A stretch of DNA of 64,000 nucleotides, taken from contig CM055907.1 in NCBI GenBank assembly GCA_029582155.1, positions 12,866,133 to 12,930,132 of the forward strand. Direction: 5' to 3'. Source of the stretch: Panopea generosa. Lineage: Eukaryota > Mollusca > Bivalvia > Adapedonta > Hiatellidae. The position numbers and the translations under genes were made by a program. Shown here in pieces: positions 1 through 13,300 of this stretch (the first letter of the stretch is position 1; each line of letters opens with the position of its first letter). The notes beneath the pieces were generated by a model, which saw only the letters and a program-made list of their open reading frames with translations, did no database searches and was not told where the DNA came from.

Positions 1-836
1 CCAAGGGAACTTATCATATGAAATTGGCTGTCACAACGGACGTATTGCGTGATGTTGCGGACTTAAAAAAAACGAGAGTGGGGTGAATGAATGAACCATT
101 GAACAGAATCAATTAAACATCGCGCTAGTTCAGTAGAATACCACTTGAACTGGTTGTTGAATAATTAATTGATGAACAAAATAAAAAAAGCTGAGTATCA
201 GTAGTAAAAAAGCATCAGCAACATATACATGAATGTATTTTGTATTAACTGTAATGTAAACAATAAACTAGAACATTTGTGTATAATTTTATATTTTAAT
301 TTTTTAAACATTAACTGATTGACGTGATACAAGCATATACATTTGGCAGTTAAAAACTAAAACAAATCGTATTATTAAACAATATAGAACATGCAACTAT
401 TTGGCAAGTTTATAATATTATATAATAGCACCCATTATAAAATACAAGGCAAATTGTTTACACAAAATCATAAATCACTTTTTTCTATTTATTAAAAACC
501 TGTTACTAATCTGACATGGCCTGAATTAAATCAAATCACTAATTTATTTAAAATTGAAATATATTTCGTGGATACCCTTATAAAAAGGAAACTAAACCCG
601 GAACTAATATGTTCAACATAGGTGCTAATTAAAACAAGAAATAAAATATATCTCAAATCCCCATGAATACCTTATCAGGGTTTGAATTATTGAAAATCAT
701 ACAAATCAATATCTCTTTCTTTTTTTTTAATAATTACTTCGTAAATTATGCGATAGTTGACGTGGTAAACATACAGCGCGTTTTCAGTTTAATGATTTAA
801 CTGACATGTTTAGTTTATTAATAAAATAATTTTATC

Positions 837-840
<4 letters not shown>

Positions 841-878
<38 letters not shown>
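841..878 (+). repeat. (CA)n microsatellite
   Basis: Nineteen uninterrupted CA dinucleotides, downstream of the gene's 3' end. Confidence 0.98.
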
Positions 879-882
<4 letters not shown>

Positions 883-1767
883 AATCCAGAAAACCCGTTT
901 CTATGCATTAGTTTGTATATGCTAATATACGCTTTCAAACATGCTTTCTTAAAGTATTCCCCCTGTGTGTTAACTCGTGTCTTTGTTAAATCATTTAACA
1001 TATTAACGATAAGCAATTACTAAAACCAACAATATAGTAACCCTATTAGAGTATATGCCATGAATCAATATTTCAAAAAGTATCACTCTATTATTACACT
1101 GCTTATTTCAACAGTTATCACTGTTTTTATAAGCCTGCATATTTTAAGAGTCATACAATTTTATGATTGCACTGCTAGTTCAACAGTTTTCACTTATTAT
1201 AACACTGCTTCATCCGACAAATTATGATGAAATCAATATTTAAAAAACATATACGAACACATTTGCGTATACACTGTATGATACGAATAACTGAGATAAA
1301 ATAATAGCCTTTATTTGAATTTTAAATTAATATATATATAATAATTATGAGTATTTTCAGACACTATTTTGGAAGCCATATAGACATACTAAGTGTAAAT
1401 ATTACATAATACACATGGGTGGATATCAAATATTTATTAAACGTTTTTACAAAACCGCATTCTGTTAGACGGGAATCAGGTACATATTTGTATTGTACTT
1501 AAAAGATCAATCCTATATCGCCGATACTTTTTCTATCTTAGCAGTCAAACTGCACATTTATATCAAACATCATATATTATGGATATTCTGTTCAAAAACT
1601 TTTGAAATATTGTATTTTGTCTCGGTAGTGTAAACATTTTTAATTTCGTTGATCAAAAACTAAATCGCGTCAGTCTATGTGTGTATGTATACGAAGAATG
1701 TACAATGTGTTGCTAATCATAGGACATTTAAACATGTGTTACGTCAATACCCCTTGCACTTTCGTTA

Positions 1768-1773
1768 TTTAAT
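1768..1773 (-). terminator. Candidate poly(A) signal ATTAAA after exon 27
   Basis: ATTAAA on the minus strand, about 175 nt downstream of the TAA of exon 27. A canonical AATAAA also occurs at 1433-1438, so the true 3' end could be either. Confidence 0.4.
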
Positions 1774-1947
1774 AAAACGTTTCAACATTTTCCTTATCAG
1801 TAAGAACACAATTGACATGTTATATGCTTTTATAAATGAAGCACATAATTTAAATTGATATAATCTGCTACAATTCTTTGTAAAGCTGTGACCGTTTGTC
1901 TTGCCATTTGTGACTTATCTGCCTCCATTTTTTGTACATTCATATGC

Positions 1948-2020
1948 TTAGTACATGATGGTGTTTTCGGTAGTATTTGGTGAATACTTTTCGGAATGTT
2001 TTCCTGACGATCTCGGTGAT
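1948..2020 (-). CDS. Filamin-like gene, exon 27: serine-rich C-terminal tail and stop
   Basis: AG from exon 26 plus A gives Arg, then SPRSSGKHSEKYSPNTTENT and IMY before TAA (1950-1948). The acceptor TTTTTCTTATAG is strong and the in-phase join gives a short Ser/Lys tail. No dimerisation-type Ig repeat follows. The coding piece is short (24 codons), so this is less certain than the Ig exons. Confidence 0.75.
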
Positions 2021-4256
2021 CTATAAGAAAAAGAAATCAGCAGTTAATGACAAGTTATGCACTTTTGAAAATACACGTATTAAATGGACAATGGGCATTA
2101 TACTAAATCTGGTTTGATATAATATTTTCAATGTTCGTATAAGTAGGGGGAGGGAGATGTTGGGGACAGTATATACTTTTGCTTGCCCCAACCCCTCCCC
2201 CCCCCCTCCCCCACATACTCACACAATATTTCGATCAATGTTATGTCGTGACAAATTACTAAACATCTAGAGTAAATGGCAACTCCAAGCCACTAGAATG
2301 CAGTAGTTGGTGTTTCAATTATCGCTCCATCTCCATCCATCACCCATGGGAAATTACGCTATCTTTGCGTCGTTTCATTTAAATAGAACAAAATACAGCA
2401 AACGTTAACATCGTCTTATCAAAACGGCGTTTGCATGAAACGAGCGTTGTGATTGGATAACGTTTCTTTCATGAAATCGTGAAGGGAACCAATCATATGG
2501 TTGCATCATGGCTTGGTAGAAACGGTGCAAAGCTAGTGAAATATCCCACGGGTGATAAATGGAGAGAATCGGAATGGATGATCCGACGATGTAGATATAC
2601 TGAAGTAAGCAAACTTATTTTTTCAATATATAAAAATGTCTACTATCATCCACGTCTCAACTCCAAGTGTGCATAAGGTACCTGGTTAAAACTCGATGAA
2701 AACCCGGTTTTTAAATTTCTAAATGCATCGTCATTTTTTTCAAATTTAGGAATAGATGAAAATGACAACTGTTTCATACACATGGCATGTATCAAAGCTT
2801 AACAATGTATTAACGATGTTGAGACATATCCCCGTATATATGCCATACATAAACACTACCAATCTCTAACCAAATTTCAAATGATGTTTATTATACAAAT
2901 TATACATTGTATACATTGTATACATTGATTGTAGTTGTGTAGCTTTACAAATACTTGATTCGAGCCTTTCTCACCTATTGTCGCCATTGTGCGAGTGTTC
3001 CAGAAGCTCCATTTCACTGCCGGCTACAAATATTTTGTATGGACTTCCTTTCACGTGTGCACCAGACCATTGTACATTGATGGTGTACAGACCCGGTTCT
3101 ACTGGATGGTACAGGCAGTTAAACAACTTGTCTTTCTGACTGGCACGTTTCATCTCTACATGGAAAGCACCTAAACAAAAAAATACGAACACATTTGAAA
3201 TTTGTTTTGATTTGTTCAAAAATAAAAAATAAAGAATAATCATGGTCACCAGGGGACAAATCTTTCAAGGTCAGAGTGGTCCAGTGGTAGAGTATCGGAC
3301 CAAGAATCGGGGCGTCTTGGGTTCGATCCTCCGCCATGGCTTTGTGTGGTGTCCTTGACCTTAATATGCTAAACAGTTATTCTGTATAATAATATTTTTA
3401 CTCGACATCCATGCATTATATATAGCTATGTTTGTATAAACTCGGTTATCAGATTCAGTGAGATGTACAGACCGGACCGAAGAACAGCTGAAAAAAGAGT
3501 TTTTTTTAAAAATACATTAAAATATAATACATGTTTATTAACACGAAAATGTAAACGATATAGAGCATTTGGTTTATTGCATGTTAAAATATCCATCCGA
3601 TCTTTTTGACATTATTCAATATCATTTTGTGTAAAACATTTTACCAGAACTTTGAAGTAACGATTTTAAAATGTCCTCATTAAAATTTTTATGTTATCGA
3701 AGTAATGATTAGCTGAACATACGGGGAAACATGAGAATTAAGAAGAATATGTTTTCATGTTCAGGAAATTAAGCTATAAAATTACCTTATAATCCCATAA
3801 CACTAACGAGTAATTCACCAACACCAGAGAAGAATCAAGAATTAAGAAACAATCTCCTTTCATGTTCAGGAAAAAACTCTATAAAATCACCTTTTAATCC
3901 CATAACGCTAACATGTAATTCGCCACCCCCGGCACCAGTTGCATCTACAAAGAAATGACCTTGGTATTCTGGGAACACTCCATTCTCCAGTCCGGGACCC
4001 CAAACCTTTACAGGCCCAACATGGCCGTGCATGTCGATCTCATATGGGCTTCCTGTAATATAAAAGAATTTAATAAAAAGCATTTCTACATAACAAAAAA
4101 GCATTAAATAAGTTAAATATTACAATGTCAGAATGTTAGAAAACTGTACGGTTCCCAACTACGCATTATCTTAAACGAGTAATAACGTAAGAAAGCATTC
4201 CTTATGTCAGTAAATGGATTCTACTCATGTGCTTTATTTACTTATGGCACTTCCAT

Positions 4257-4300
<44 letters not shown>

Positions 4301-7300
4301 CCACGTGACTTGAAGTCATCCGAATGAAAAATAATGACTATTCATATTAACAAATCGTCATATCGGTATAAGTTATTGTATATATAAAAAACAACAGTCA
4401 TTTAAATATTTATTTCCACGAATTTTGAAGTCATATTTGTACATGTATACCAACCCATATCTCATGTGTATTTCGTTATTTCCTAAAATGCATATGCATA
4501 TGAACTCTCTCCATGAAGTAATAAGTCAGACTGCAAAAACGGCCCTAGCTCTTCGGCGAGGGACCGTTACATTGCAGTGACGCACGGGTACACTGATTGG
4601 TCACTTACTTTAACGGAAGTTAAACTAGGTCACAGTTTGACAAATGCATTTGAGTGCTATGGATTGTGGGACAGGTAGATAACTTTATGGTTTATATAAG
4701 GGTGTTATAGACCTGAATCGCGAGATAATAAATACATATGATTTTCATATATTTAACATTGTATCTTCGCTACCTTTAATGTTTATCTTTAAATACTCGA
4801 AGCTGTTTAATGTTGCAGGATCGGGAACAAGCCTGGTCTTATAAAGTTACATGTACATTTTTGAAAAACAGTAGTCTGTATAACGGATCTAGCCTTCCCT
4901 ACCTGGGTCCGTTACAAAGCTCTGGCATTTGAGCACGTTGATTGGTCTGCTGATTCAGGGAAAATTGAAATCCGGCGCAGTTTGGTAAGTGTTATGTTTC
5001 TATGAATTGTGGGACAGGTATATAACTCCCTGTACTTTTCATTAGGGTTAAACAGACCTGATTCGGAAGAGATCAGGGACTTGAATAGACTAAAGAAACA
5101 GAAACAACCTCAAAAATCAATATTGTTAGCATTCAATATACATGTATTCTGTTTAAGTCACACAGACATTCATTATATATTGACATACCTAACACATGTT
5201 GCTTGTTAAGTTTTACGTTGACAATGTGTTTTCCTGGTTTTCTTGGTTTAACACGTAGTCTATACGTGCCGTCATAGTTGTCGGTGAGGTTGATAGGCAC
5301 GTCGTCACCGTCAGGATCCTTGCAGTCTATTGTTAGCTCACCTGCAAGACAGTAAACACTTATATGTTAATACCATATACTACACCAGACTTGAAACAGT
5401 TGCTTGCTATTGGTGGATGAGACGATTATGGTCAGACTAGAAAACAACAAAACTGTTGATACCGCTACTATATATTTTAAAACAAATTAATAAACGAATG
5501 CATTGATACAAAACCATACGACAGAATTTGAACGTTTACAAAGAAAAAGTGAATTAAGCGAATTTTATCAATTTAATCAGATTATGATCTATGCCCGAAA
5601 TTGCCAATCGCAAGTATTGTTCATAAAACATTTTTTGTAGTAAGTACGTCATAAATGGCATGAATGTATTTAAATAAAGAGAAATTAAACCAAATAAAAC
5701 AGATTTATACCGGAAATGTCAGAGGAGTATGCACATATTAATTATAACGCACCTGCTGCAGGGTATACATACACATATTGTGTTGGGATATAGGTTTGGA
5801 TACGATCATCCACATCATTATGTACATCATGCAATTATATCATAATTATATATTTAAGTTAAAGAAACAAATTACAAGTTGTTATTGAAGAGAGCCAAAA
5901 TGGCACAACCATTGGTTATTAAACAATGAATGCCTTCATGCCTTATATCAATAGATTATATCATATGTATATCTACAATGATATTCTACATATCGCAACT
6001 AACACCACTACATATATAAATACAATAATATATTGTAAAGAGCACCCATGCTATAAAAATAAAGCCAAACTAAACCATTTTCGGCAAATGAATACAAAAT
6101 AATACAACGTAAAAACCGAACAACGTTAAGCATAACCAAACTTCACAGCACTTACTCACATATAACACTAATTAAAACATTGCTTTGAACCAGATTTTAA
6201 AATCAACATCGATATATACAAATATTGCACGAATACTAAGTTTAGAACTATGACTAACGTACCAGCCAATTTCATTATTGCCCAATTATGGAAATTCCAG
6301 TAAGAAACATGTTCAAAAACTGTAGGTTCAGTCCGTAAACTTGTTTTCTATTAAAAATGTAAAAGCAATGTTTTAAAACGTTAATCTCAAACTGTGTAGG
6401 TTGAGTACAATAACTGAGGATCTCAAGTCGCTGAACATTTTCACATATACAAACTGAACATTTTGAAACGTTTATCTAATTCGAACTCCAAGCTTGTCAG
6501 TTCATTCTTGACATGGCATACAGAAACAGTTTGCTATTGTATTTTAAGCAAATTTTTGCAACTCTTCTTTTTATTATGTCTATGAATATACTGTTATATT
6601 GACTATCAGTTGTTGATAATTCATCTTTTTTAATTTAGACAAGAAAATTGCAATTCATCCTTAGTAGAACATGGTCAATCTGGACAATAGAATTTCAAAT
6701 ACTGACCACCACTTGTAAATAAGTTATTTCTTCATAGATTAGACTCAGTCTAAATTAAAAAAAAAAACCTTCTGCGCATGCCAAGAAAGAATTAATAAGC
6801 ATATTTAAAAAGGACAATGTATATGGGTGAGCAATCAATATGAGATAATAATTCGAGGGCAAAAAGCAAGAACATGCTGTGTATTTTTTGCAAATATTAC
6901 AGTTAACACATTTATGCTTTACGACCAAGGAATATATTAATATATTTACCGATGCCGTCTGAAAATGAAAGCGTCTACAGTGTGATTATAATGATAATAC
7001 ATCTCACAATCGATTACTTAAACGTAAACGTTATACAACATATGAAACGTACACTGGGGTGCACACTGAAACATAAACTAAACTAAGACATAAATATTCT
7101 AACCTACGATTGAAAGCAAATATCATAAAATTTCATGCTGAGTGTATGGTATTAGGAAAAGGTATTCCAGAAGTGAATCGACAAAGTTTGGTCATGTGAG
7201 CTTACTTGCAATTTTATTAGAAACTATACATATTTCTTCTATTGAAATATGTCATGTCCGTTTAATTCCCAGTAAATTCTTATGTTATCTAATACATTAA

Positions 7301-10300
7301 TATAATAATATTATATGTATGTAGTTAGATGCATGATATCTTACAATAAAATCAATAAGATTGTGCTGAACAGTTATTTGTGACTATAAACAGTATGACG
7401 TATGATTATTCATCGCTCACCGCCAAGGTCGTAGGTTCGAGTTCCACTCGGTCAAAAACAAATATGTGAGAACGTTTGCCAATTACTTGCGGAAAGACGG
7501 CGGTTCAACTCAGATTTATTCTGAAGTCTTTCTCAAGCAATAAAACTGGATAAGCCATGTATGAACATAAAATTTATTGAAAATTGCGTTAAACCCCATT
7601 AAAAAGAATTGATGACTATGGAGTGTCATATGAAATCAATCAAAGCATGTATCGAACCTTATGATATATAAAAATGCAATATAATGACACAACATAAATA
7701 GCTGCAATAGAAACGCCAACAGCAGAAAAAATGAAACTGACCATGCGATCTAAATAATATTGTCAGATACACATATCAACATTTATTCATGCCACCATAA
7801 AAACAAATAAATGCTACGGCAACGAGCAATAAAACATTCTCTTGTTACTAAGTTGATATACGGCTACATTAACCATTGTATATGTCATTCCATTTAACCT
7901 AATACTGTAGTTTACCGAGCAGATTTCAACCTTCACTCGTGTTCTGTTATGCCAATTACTGTCCGTTAACTTATAGTCTGTTACGGGTTTTGTTCTTTTT
8001 CGTATTGTTTGGTTACATTACGTACATATTGTTGAAGCGCGTAGTCCAGTGGTAGAGCATTGGACCCATGACCTGAGGTCGTTGGATCGTCCATCACTGT
8101 CATGTTTGGTGTCCATAAGCAAGAAACATTATCCGCATACTCTATATTATGCTTAGTTCTGTTTCTGCCCAGAAACAATTCGAGTGTAATTTTTCTAATT
8201 TGTAAGAAATCGTTGTAAAATAAATAATTTTAAATATATACTATTACCATCTATGCCCTTAAATGGGACAATATTCATGTGTCCATAACCTTATACTTTA
8301 CTTTCTAACATAATTGACGGAAATATAATATAAAACTAAACAGTTCACAATACTTTTTCACGTATTTACTAAATGGAATACACCGGTAAAATGACATGTA
8401 TTGATAACGCTTGGTGATAGTGTACTGCGAGCATTTGACATACATGAGAACATTTAAGTAAAAGACATGTGAAAGCAGCCGTGTTTGTAAACGAAGAGTC
8501 TGACAGGGATACACTGTCTCCTTTAATGATATGACGACGGGGTAAGAGCGAGGTTGAGTGCACCCGATAACCAAGTTTTGCTACTGACCGTTTCAACGAG
8601 GTGACTTCTTTTTGCTGTTTTTATGTGCGTAGTCTACAAATTATTTATCTATTTGTTAATAATTTTTTTGCTCTAACGTTGCATGTGTCGTTTGAAAGCT
8701 ACTTTTTTTACATGTATATTATTTCAGAATAGAAACTGAAATGCATAGGAAGTGTCGTAATAATTCGATTATTGTATTTTTAAATCGTTTTATACGTATT
8801 TATCCTCCGTACGGAAGAATATATATATGAATGTCTATTTTAATTCGTTTTATTTTAAATTTTCAAATCTTACATCTTTTTCTTTTTATTTATTTGACGT
8901 TACGTCATTTCATGTCAGTTATTTTACAGATGGGTGTTTTTTTAAAACTATGGATATGACAGAGTGAATATTAATTCCAGCAATTTTGCTAATGAAGGCA
9001 AAGGCTAAATATTTGAAAATACGAGTTAATATAGACATTGTGATTGCTAAATATATTGCGAGTATTTTCGAATGTATGGTTTTGCTTTGTTTCAAAATTG
9101 TGAATAAATACTGAACACCTTCTTCTTTATGGTTATATTTCTTCAGTGAAAATTGTTTTTTATCCCGACCCATGGTTTACACATGTCAAATAAAGGTTAT
9201 CAGACATGCGCAGAACACGATGTGTGGTTGAAATATACATGTACTTACTGTAGGTAGTTCTTAACTTGTAGCCATCTATAAACATAACACGATAATAAGA
9301 TGATGTATTTAAAAATGTGCACATAACCCTTTGATTTGACCTCGTATATTTTGTAAACGTATTTTAGTTCTTAAATGTGCATTCATTGAAAATACTATTG
9401 AGCACGTGTGAATGCTTTGCGGTGTATATAATATGACATTGTGTTGAGCTGTTTATTGTTTTCATATTGAGTCACATAATATTTAAAATATAAATTAGTT
9501 TAAAAACAAAAAATAATGAAATGTCAGAAAATATAAATTAAAAACATGTACTTTTTGAAAAATATAGCGATTATAAAATAATTTTATAGTAAGTGTTTCT
9601 TTGTCATTGGAAAGCAGTTATCTTAGTATTGTGGCAAACTCGTTTAAAGAAATACATGGTGGAAACTTTAGGAATGTATTTTGTATTTCATGTTTATTTA
9701 TTGACAATCCATTGCTGAAAATGAAAATATTTGTAATTTATAGATATAAACGTAATAAATATCGTTTTTAACTGATACAATGTATTTTAATTAATAAAAA
9801 AATTATGTTGTCTTATATAATCAATAAATGTATTCAAGTTTTACCTTGACCCGCATGTCTTGGGTCTATCTTCAAATCTAAATCTTTTCCAATCGGTACC
9901 CCTTTTTTTAGATGGTCCCCGGTAACACCAACCTTTTCTGGATGTACTTGTTTGTGTACATCTATCTTAAAGGGGCAACATTTCAAAGGTTTGTCATTCC
10001 ACTTTATGTCTAGTAGGTAAGCGCCAGGTACTCTGAAATCATAAATGCACATTTATTTAATTCTAACGTTCGCAGCTTTAACGTCTGTTTATATCGCATC
10101 GTGGTCTATGGGTAGAGAGTCTGCCTTGCATGTGGTAGGTCGGGGATATACTCCCACTAAAGACTTAAAAGTGTGACTAGAAGCTTCTTCGATAGGCACA
10201 CAGTATTTAGAGGATAGCTCTAGGTTTGGTCGGTCAGGTGTCAGTATAATGGGACTGGGTGGAGAGTAATACCAGTGTAAACAACAATGTCTGTTTATTT

Positions 10301-13300
10301 ACCTATTTTATTTTTTAGACAGAAGAAGAGGTTTTCTTTCGAATTTATACCTTTTATTGTTAATACATATAGTCGTTTTACCCAGTTATTCAAAATTTAC
10401 TGCGTATATGAATAATACCACAGCAAAACAAAATATTATGCCACATATATTATATTTAGACGGGTCCTTAAGGAAATTAATTCACTGAAAGCCTAGTTTA
10501 ATGGAAATATATTCCTAGTACATGTATATCCATTGAAAGCAACATTGTGTCCAACAGTAACTTAAAAGAATTTTAAAACGCTACCTTAGACCTTATATTA
10601 GCTTTCATACTTTTAAATACTATACGACACTAGCAAAACTTAGTAAAAGATAAACTTTAAATGTATCGTTAAACAAAGGTCCAAAACGGAGAGGGGTTGA
10701 AGAGGGAGGGCACACAGACAATTATATTATACTTAAAGTTAAGAACAAGCAAATGTATTTTTTCTGAATATCATTTTAAATTCATCACTGTTGATTGCAG
10801 TTTAATATTGATACTGTTTCGAAAGTAATGATTCAAGCTAAGTCTAATTTTAAATTAAGCTTATTATTGTATCAACTCAAGCAAGAGCTCGAACAGTTTT
10901 TTCTATCTTACCTTGGTACGTATGTACATCTGTACTGTTTAGGACCTATCGGAACTATCTCTATGGGCGGTTCTGAGCGTATACTCGAAATTCGTGCTGC
11001 TGGTTCACCTGCTCAGTTGAGAAAATGAGAAATAATTAATGATGTTTCTTCTGTTGGAACTATTAATATGAAACTTATCTGTTGAAAATATATCTACTAT
11101 TTCAAACAATCGCAAATCGTAATATTATGAAACTACGGGTTCCAGCTCGACTGTATGCACATGCGGAGTTTAAACTTAATTACTCGTGACAAAAATAATA
11201 TAAAATTCGTGTACGTATTAGTTCATACTGACCCATTAGCTTTGAAAGTTTCTTCGATGTAAATTGCGATTTGATTTAAATATTTAGTTGAAGTAACCCT
11301 AATCAATGGATTTGAGACTGTTTTATTTGAATGATATTTACCTGAATATTTGACAAAAGCTAAGATATTGTCTGATTGTGATGCTAACGTTAAGTAACAA
11401 TAAATTAAAGTTAGTATTTGGTATCTTAACTAATTATTTTCAAACGCTAGTTCAATTGTGTAAGTGAGGTGAGGTAGGACTATGTGAAATTTTAAATTAA
11501 CATTTGTTATTTACATAAACAATAGATTCATATGTGACAATAAACTGTGATTAGTTACTAAAACTGAGAAAAGAATGACCATGTTTTAGGTGTTGGTGGA
11601 AACCTTTCAAGAACTAAAATTACATATGCCAGTAAAGGTGAGGATTCGAATACAATTAAAACACTTCGCATAGAGTTATTAAAGTGAATTTATCAGATTT
11701 TCTAAGTTTTCTAACAAAATTGTCATTTGCCTAAAAGTGGAGTCATTTTGGCGAGAATAAAATATATATTTACAATAGGGTGATAAGATAAGTAAATTCG
11801 TTGTTAACTGACAAATATGTTGAAAACACGAGAATCGATGTTGAGAAATCATTATTTTAAACAGTCAGTGAAAAACATAATGTACAACTCGGGTTTTAAA
11901 GCTCAACATCTGTGATGACAAGGAAATGTGCATCCGAACTCATTATATGTTATCATCGTGCTAAATGAAATCGGCAAAAAAGTCATTCATTTGTGTAAGT
12001 TTATTCAAACATTTAGCAACAAGGTTAACGGTGAAATGATATTCAACAAAAACTATGTGCTAAGGTGGATTTAAACACTGCAGGCCAATGTCAAAGTTTA
12101 CCCCCATCTGTAGTTGTATCGAGGCCGATATCCGATTCCTCATCAAATGAGGCGTGCTGGTCGTCTCCATATTGAAAAATGATTCCTAAATTTCGCCATG
12201 GTCGGTTACGTGTATCTTAAATAGTATTTATTTGTTGCAGGACCAAATTATGAACTTTGCTATAATAATATTTCGGGCCGGGCCCGATTAGCTCAGTCGG
12301 TAACGCGTCTGACTATCAATCCAGGGGTCGTGAGTTCGAATCCCCGCCCGGCAACATTCTCCGTGATGATTGATATACGACATTGTGTACTCATTATCAT
12401 TTCGTCTCAACACTGATTCAAGTGGGAAAGTTATCAGTTACTTGCGGAGATGGCGTGTGCTCGAGTACTGGTTAATGCCAGGAAACAGTGGTTAGGTTAA
12501 CTGATCGTCTGTTAGCCCTCGATGGCATAAAAATGACGCTAAATATTTAATTTAATAATATTCGCCTAATTTCCCATGATAGGCGATCGATGTTTCAGAC
12601 AATTAAGTACATTTCCAGTTGATAAGAAGTTCTGTTTCCTGATTAAGTGAAAATGTTTAATCGAGTTTTCATTGGATAGCGACGCTTTAAACTGGTTTAG
12701 GTGTTGGCGTTATGCGTTTCGTTTGCTAAACATTTTTGAAACGTTTCGAGGTGGTAATAAAACGATTACTGCATCTGTATATTTAAATACATACATCATT
12801 CCATGACACATTGTCATGGATTATAACAATATACATTAAAAGATTATTGAGGTTTCCGAGAATAATGAAACGTGATATATGTTTAACAAGAAAATAATAC
12901 ATTTCTCACTTAAAGGTGACCATTTCTGTCTAGCATGATTTCGTATTTCATCATTTACACATTAACAGTAATGAGTTATATTTAGAAAAATGAAATTTAT
13001 AAATAAACTCAGGTTAGTTGTAAACATTGTATTCAATCACATCACATCATTAACGCCTAATGAAACAATATCATCGTAAGAAACCTTTTTTTTTTGTTAT
13101 ATACGTTATTCTCACTTTAATAAATCAGTTGAGGACTGAATTGGCATTTCCAAGCAGGTTGTGAATGTGTAAAGTAAGCACATACATAAACTCACTGAAA
13201 GCTAAAATTAGTATTTAATTGAATAACAAATATTTCACAGTGAATATACTTTAAACAAAATGCATTGCAAATTAAGAATGACAATATTCCAATCAACGTT

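Larger units (their letters stand above)
1..1947. other. 3' flank of the gene (3' UTR and intergenic)
   Basis: AT-rich. It holds the candidate poly(A) signals and the CA microsatellite. No ORF or RNA gene I can support. Confidence 0.7.

Noticed and set aside
2479-2676. Plus-strand ORF in the last intron as a small gene or transposase piece
   Set aside because: No recognisable domain, no second exon, no conserved motif that I can name.
2989-3174. Plus-strand ORF over the last Ig repeat
   Set aside because: Antisense shadow of exon 26.
10795-11028. 77-codon plus-strand ORF
   Set aside because: Its second half is the antisense of exon 22, which fits the filamin frame and splice phases on the minus strand.
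12277-12352. Functional tRNA gene
   Set aside because: The acceptor and T arms look good, but the D arm has extra bases and the anticodon stem does not pair. The sequence continues into a SINE body shared with 20661-20915.
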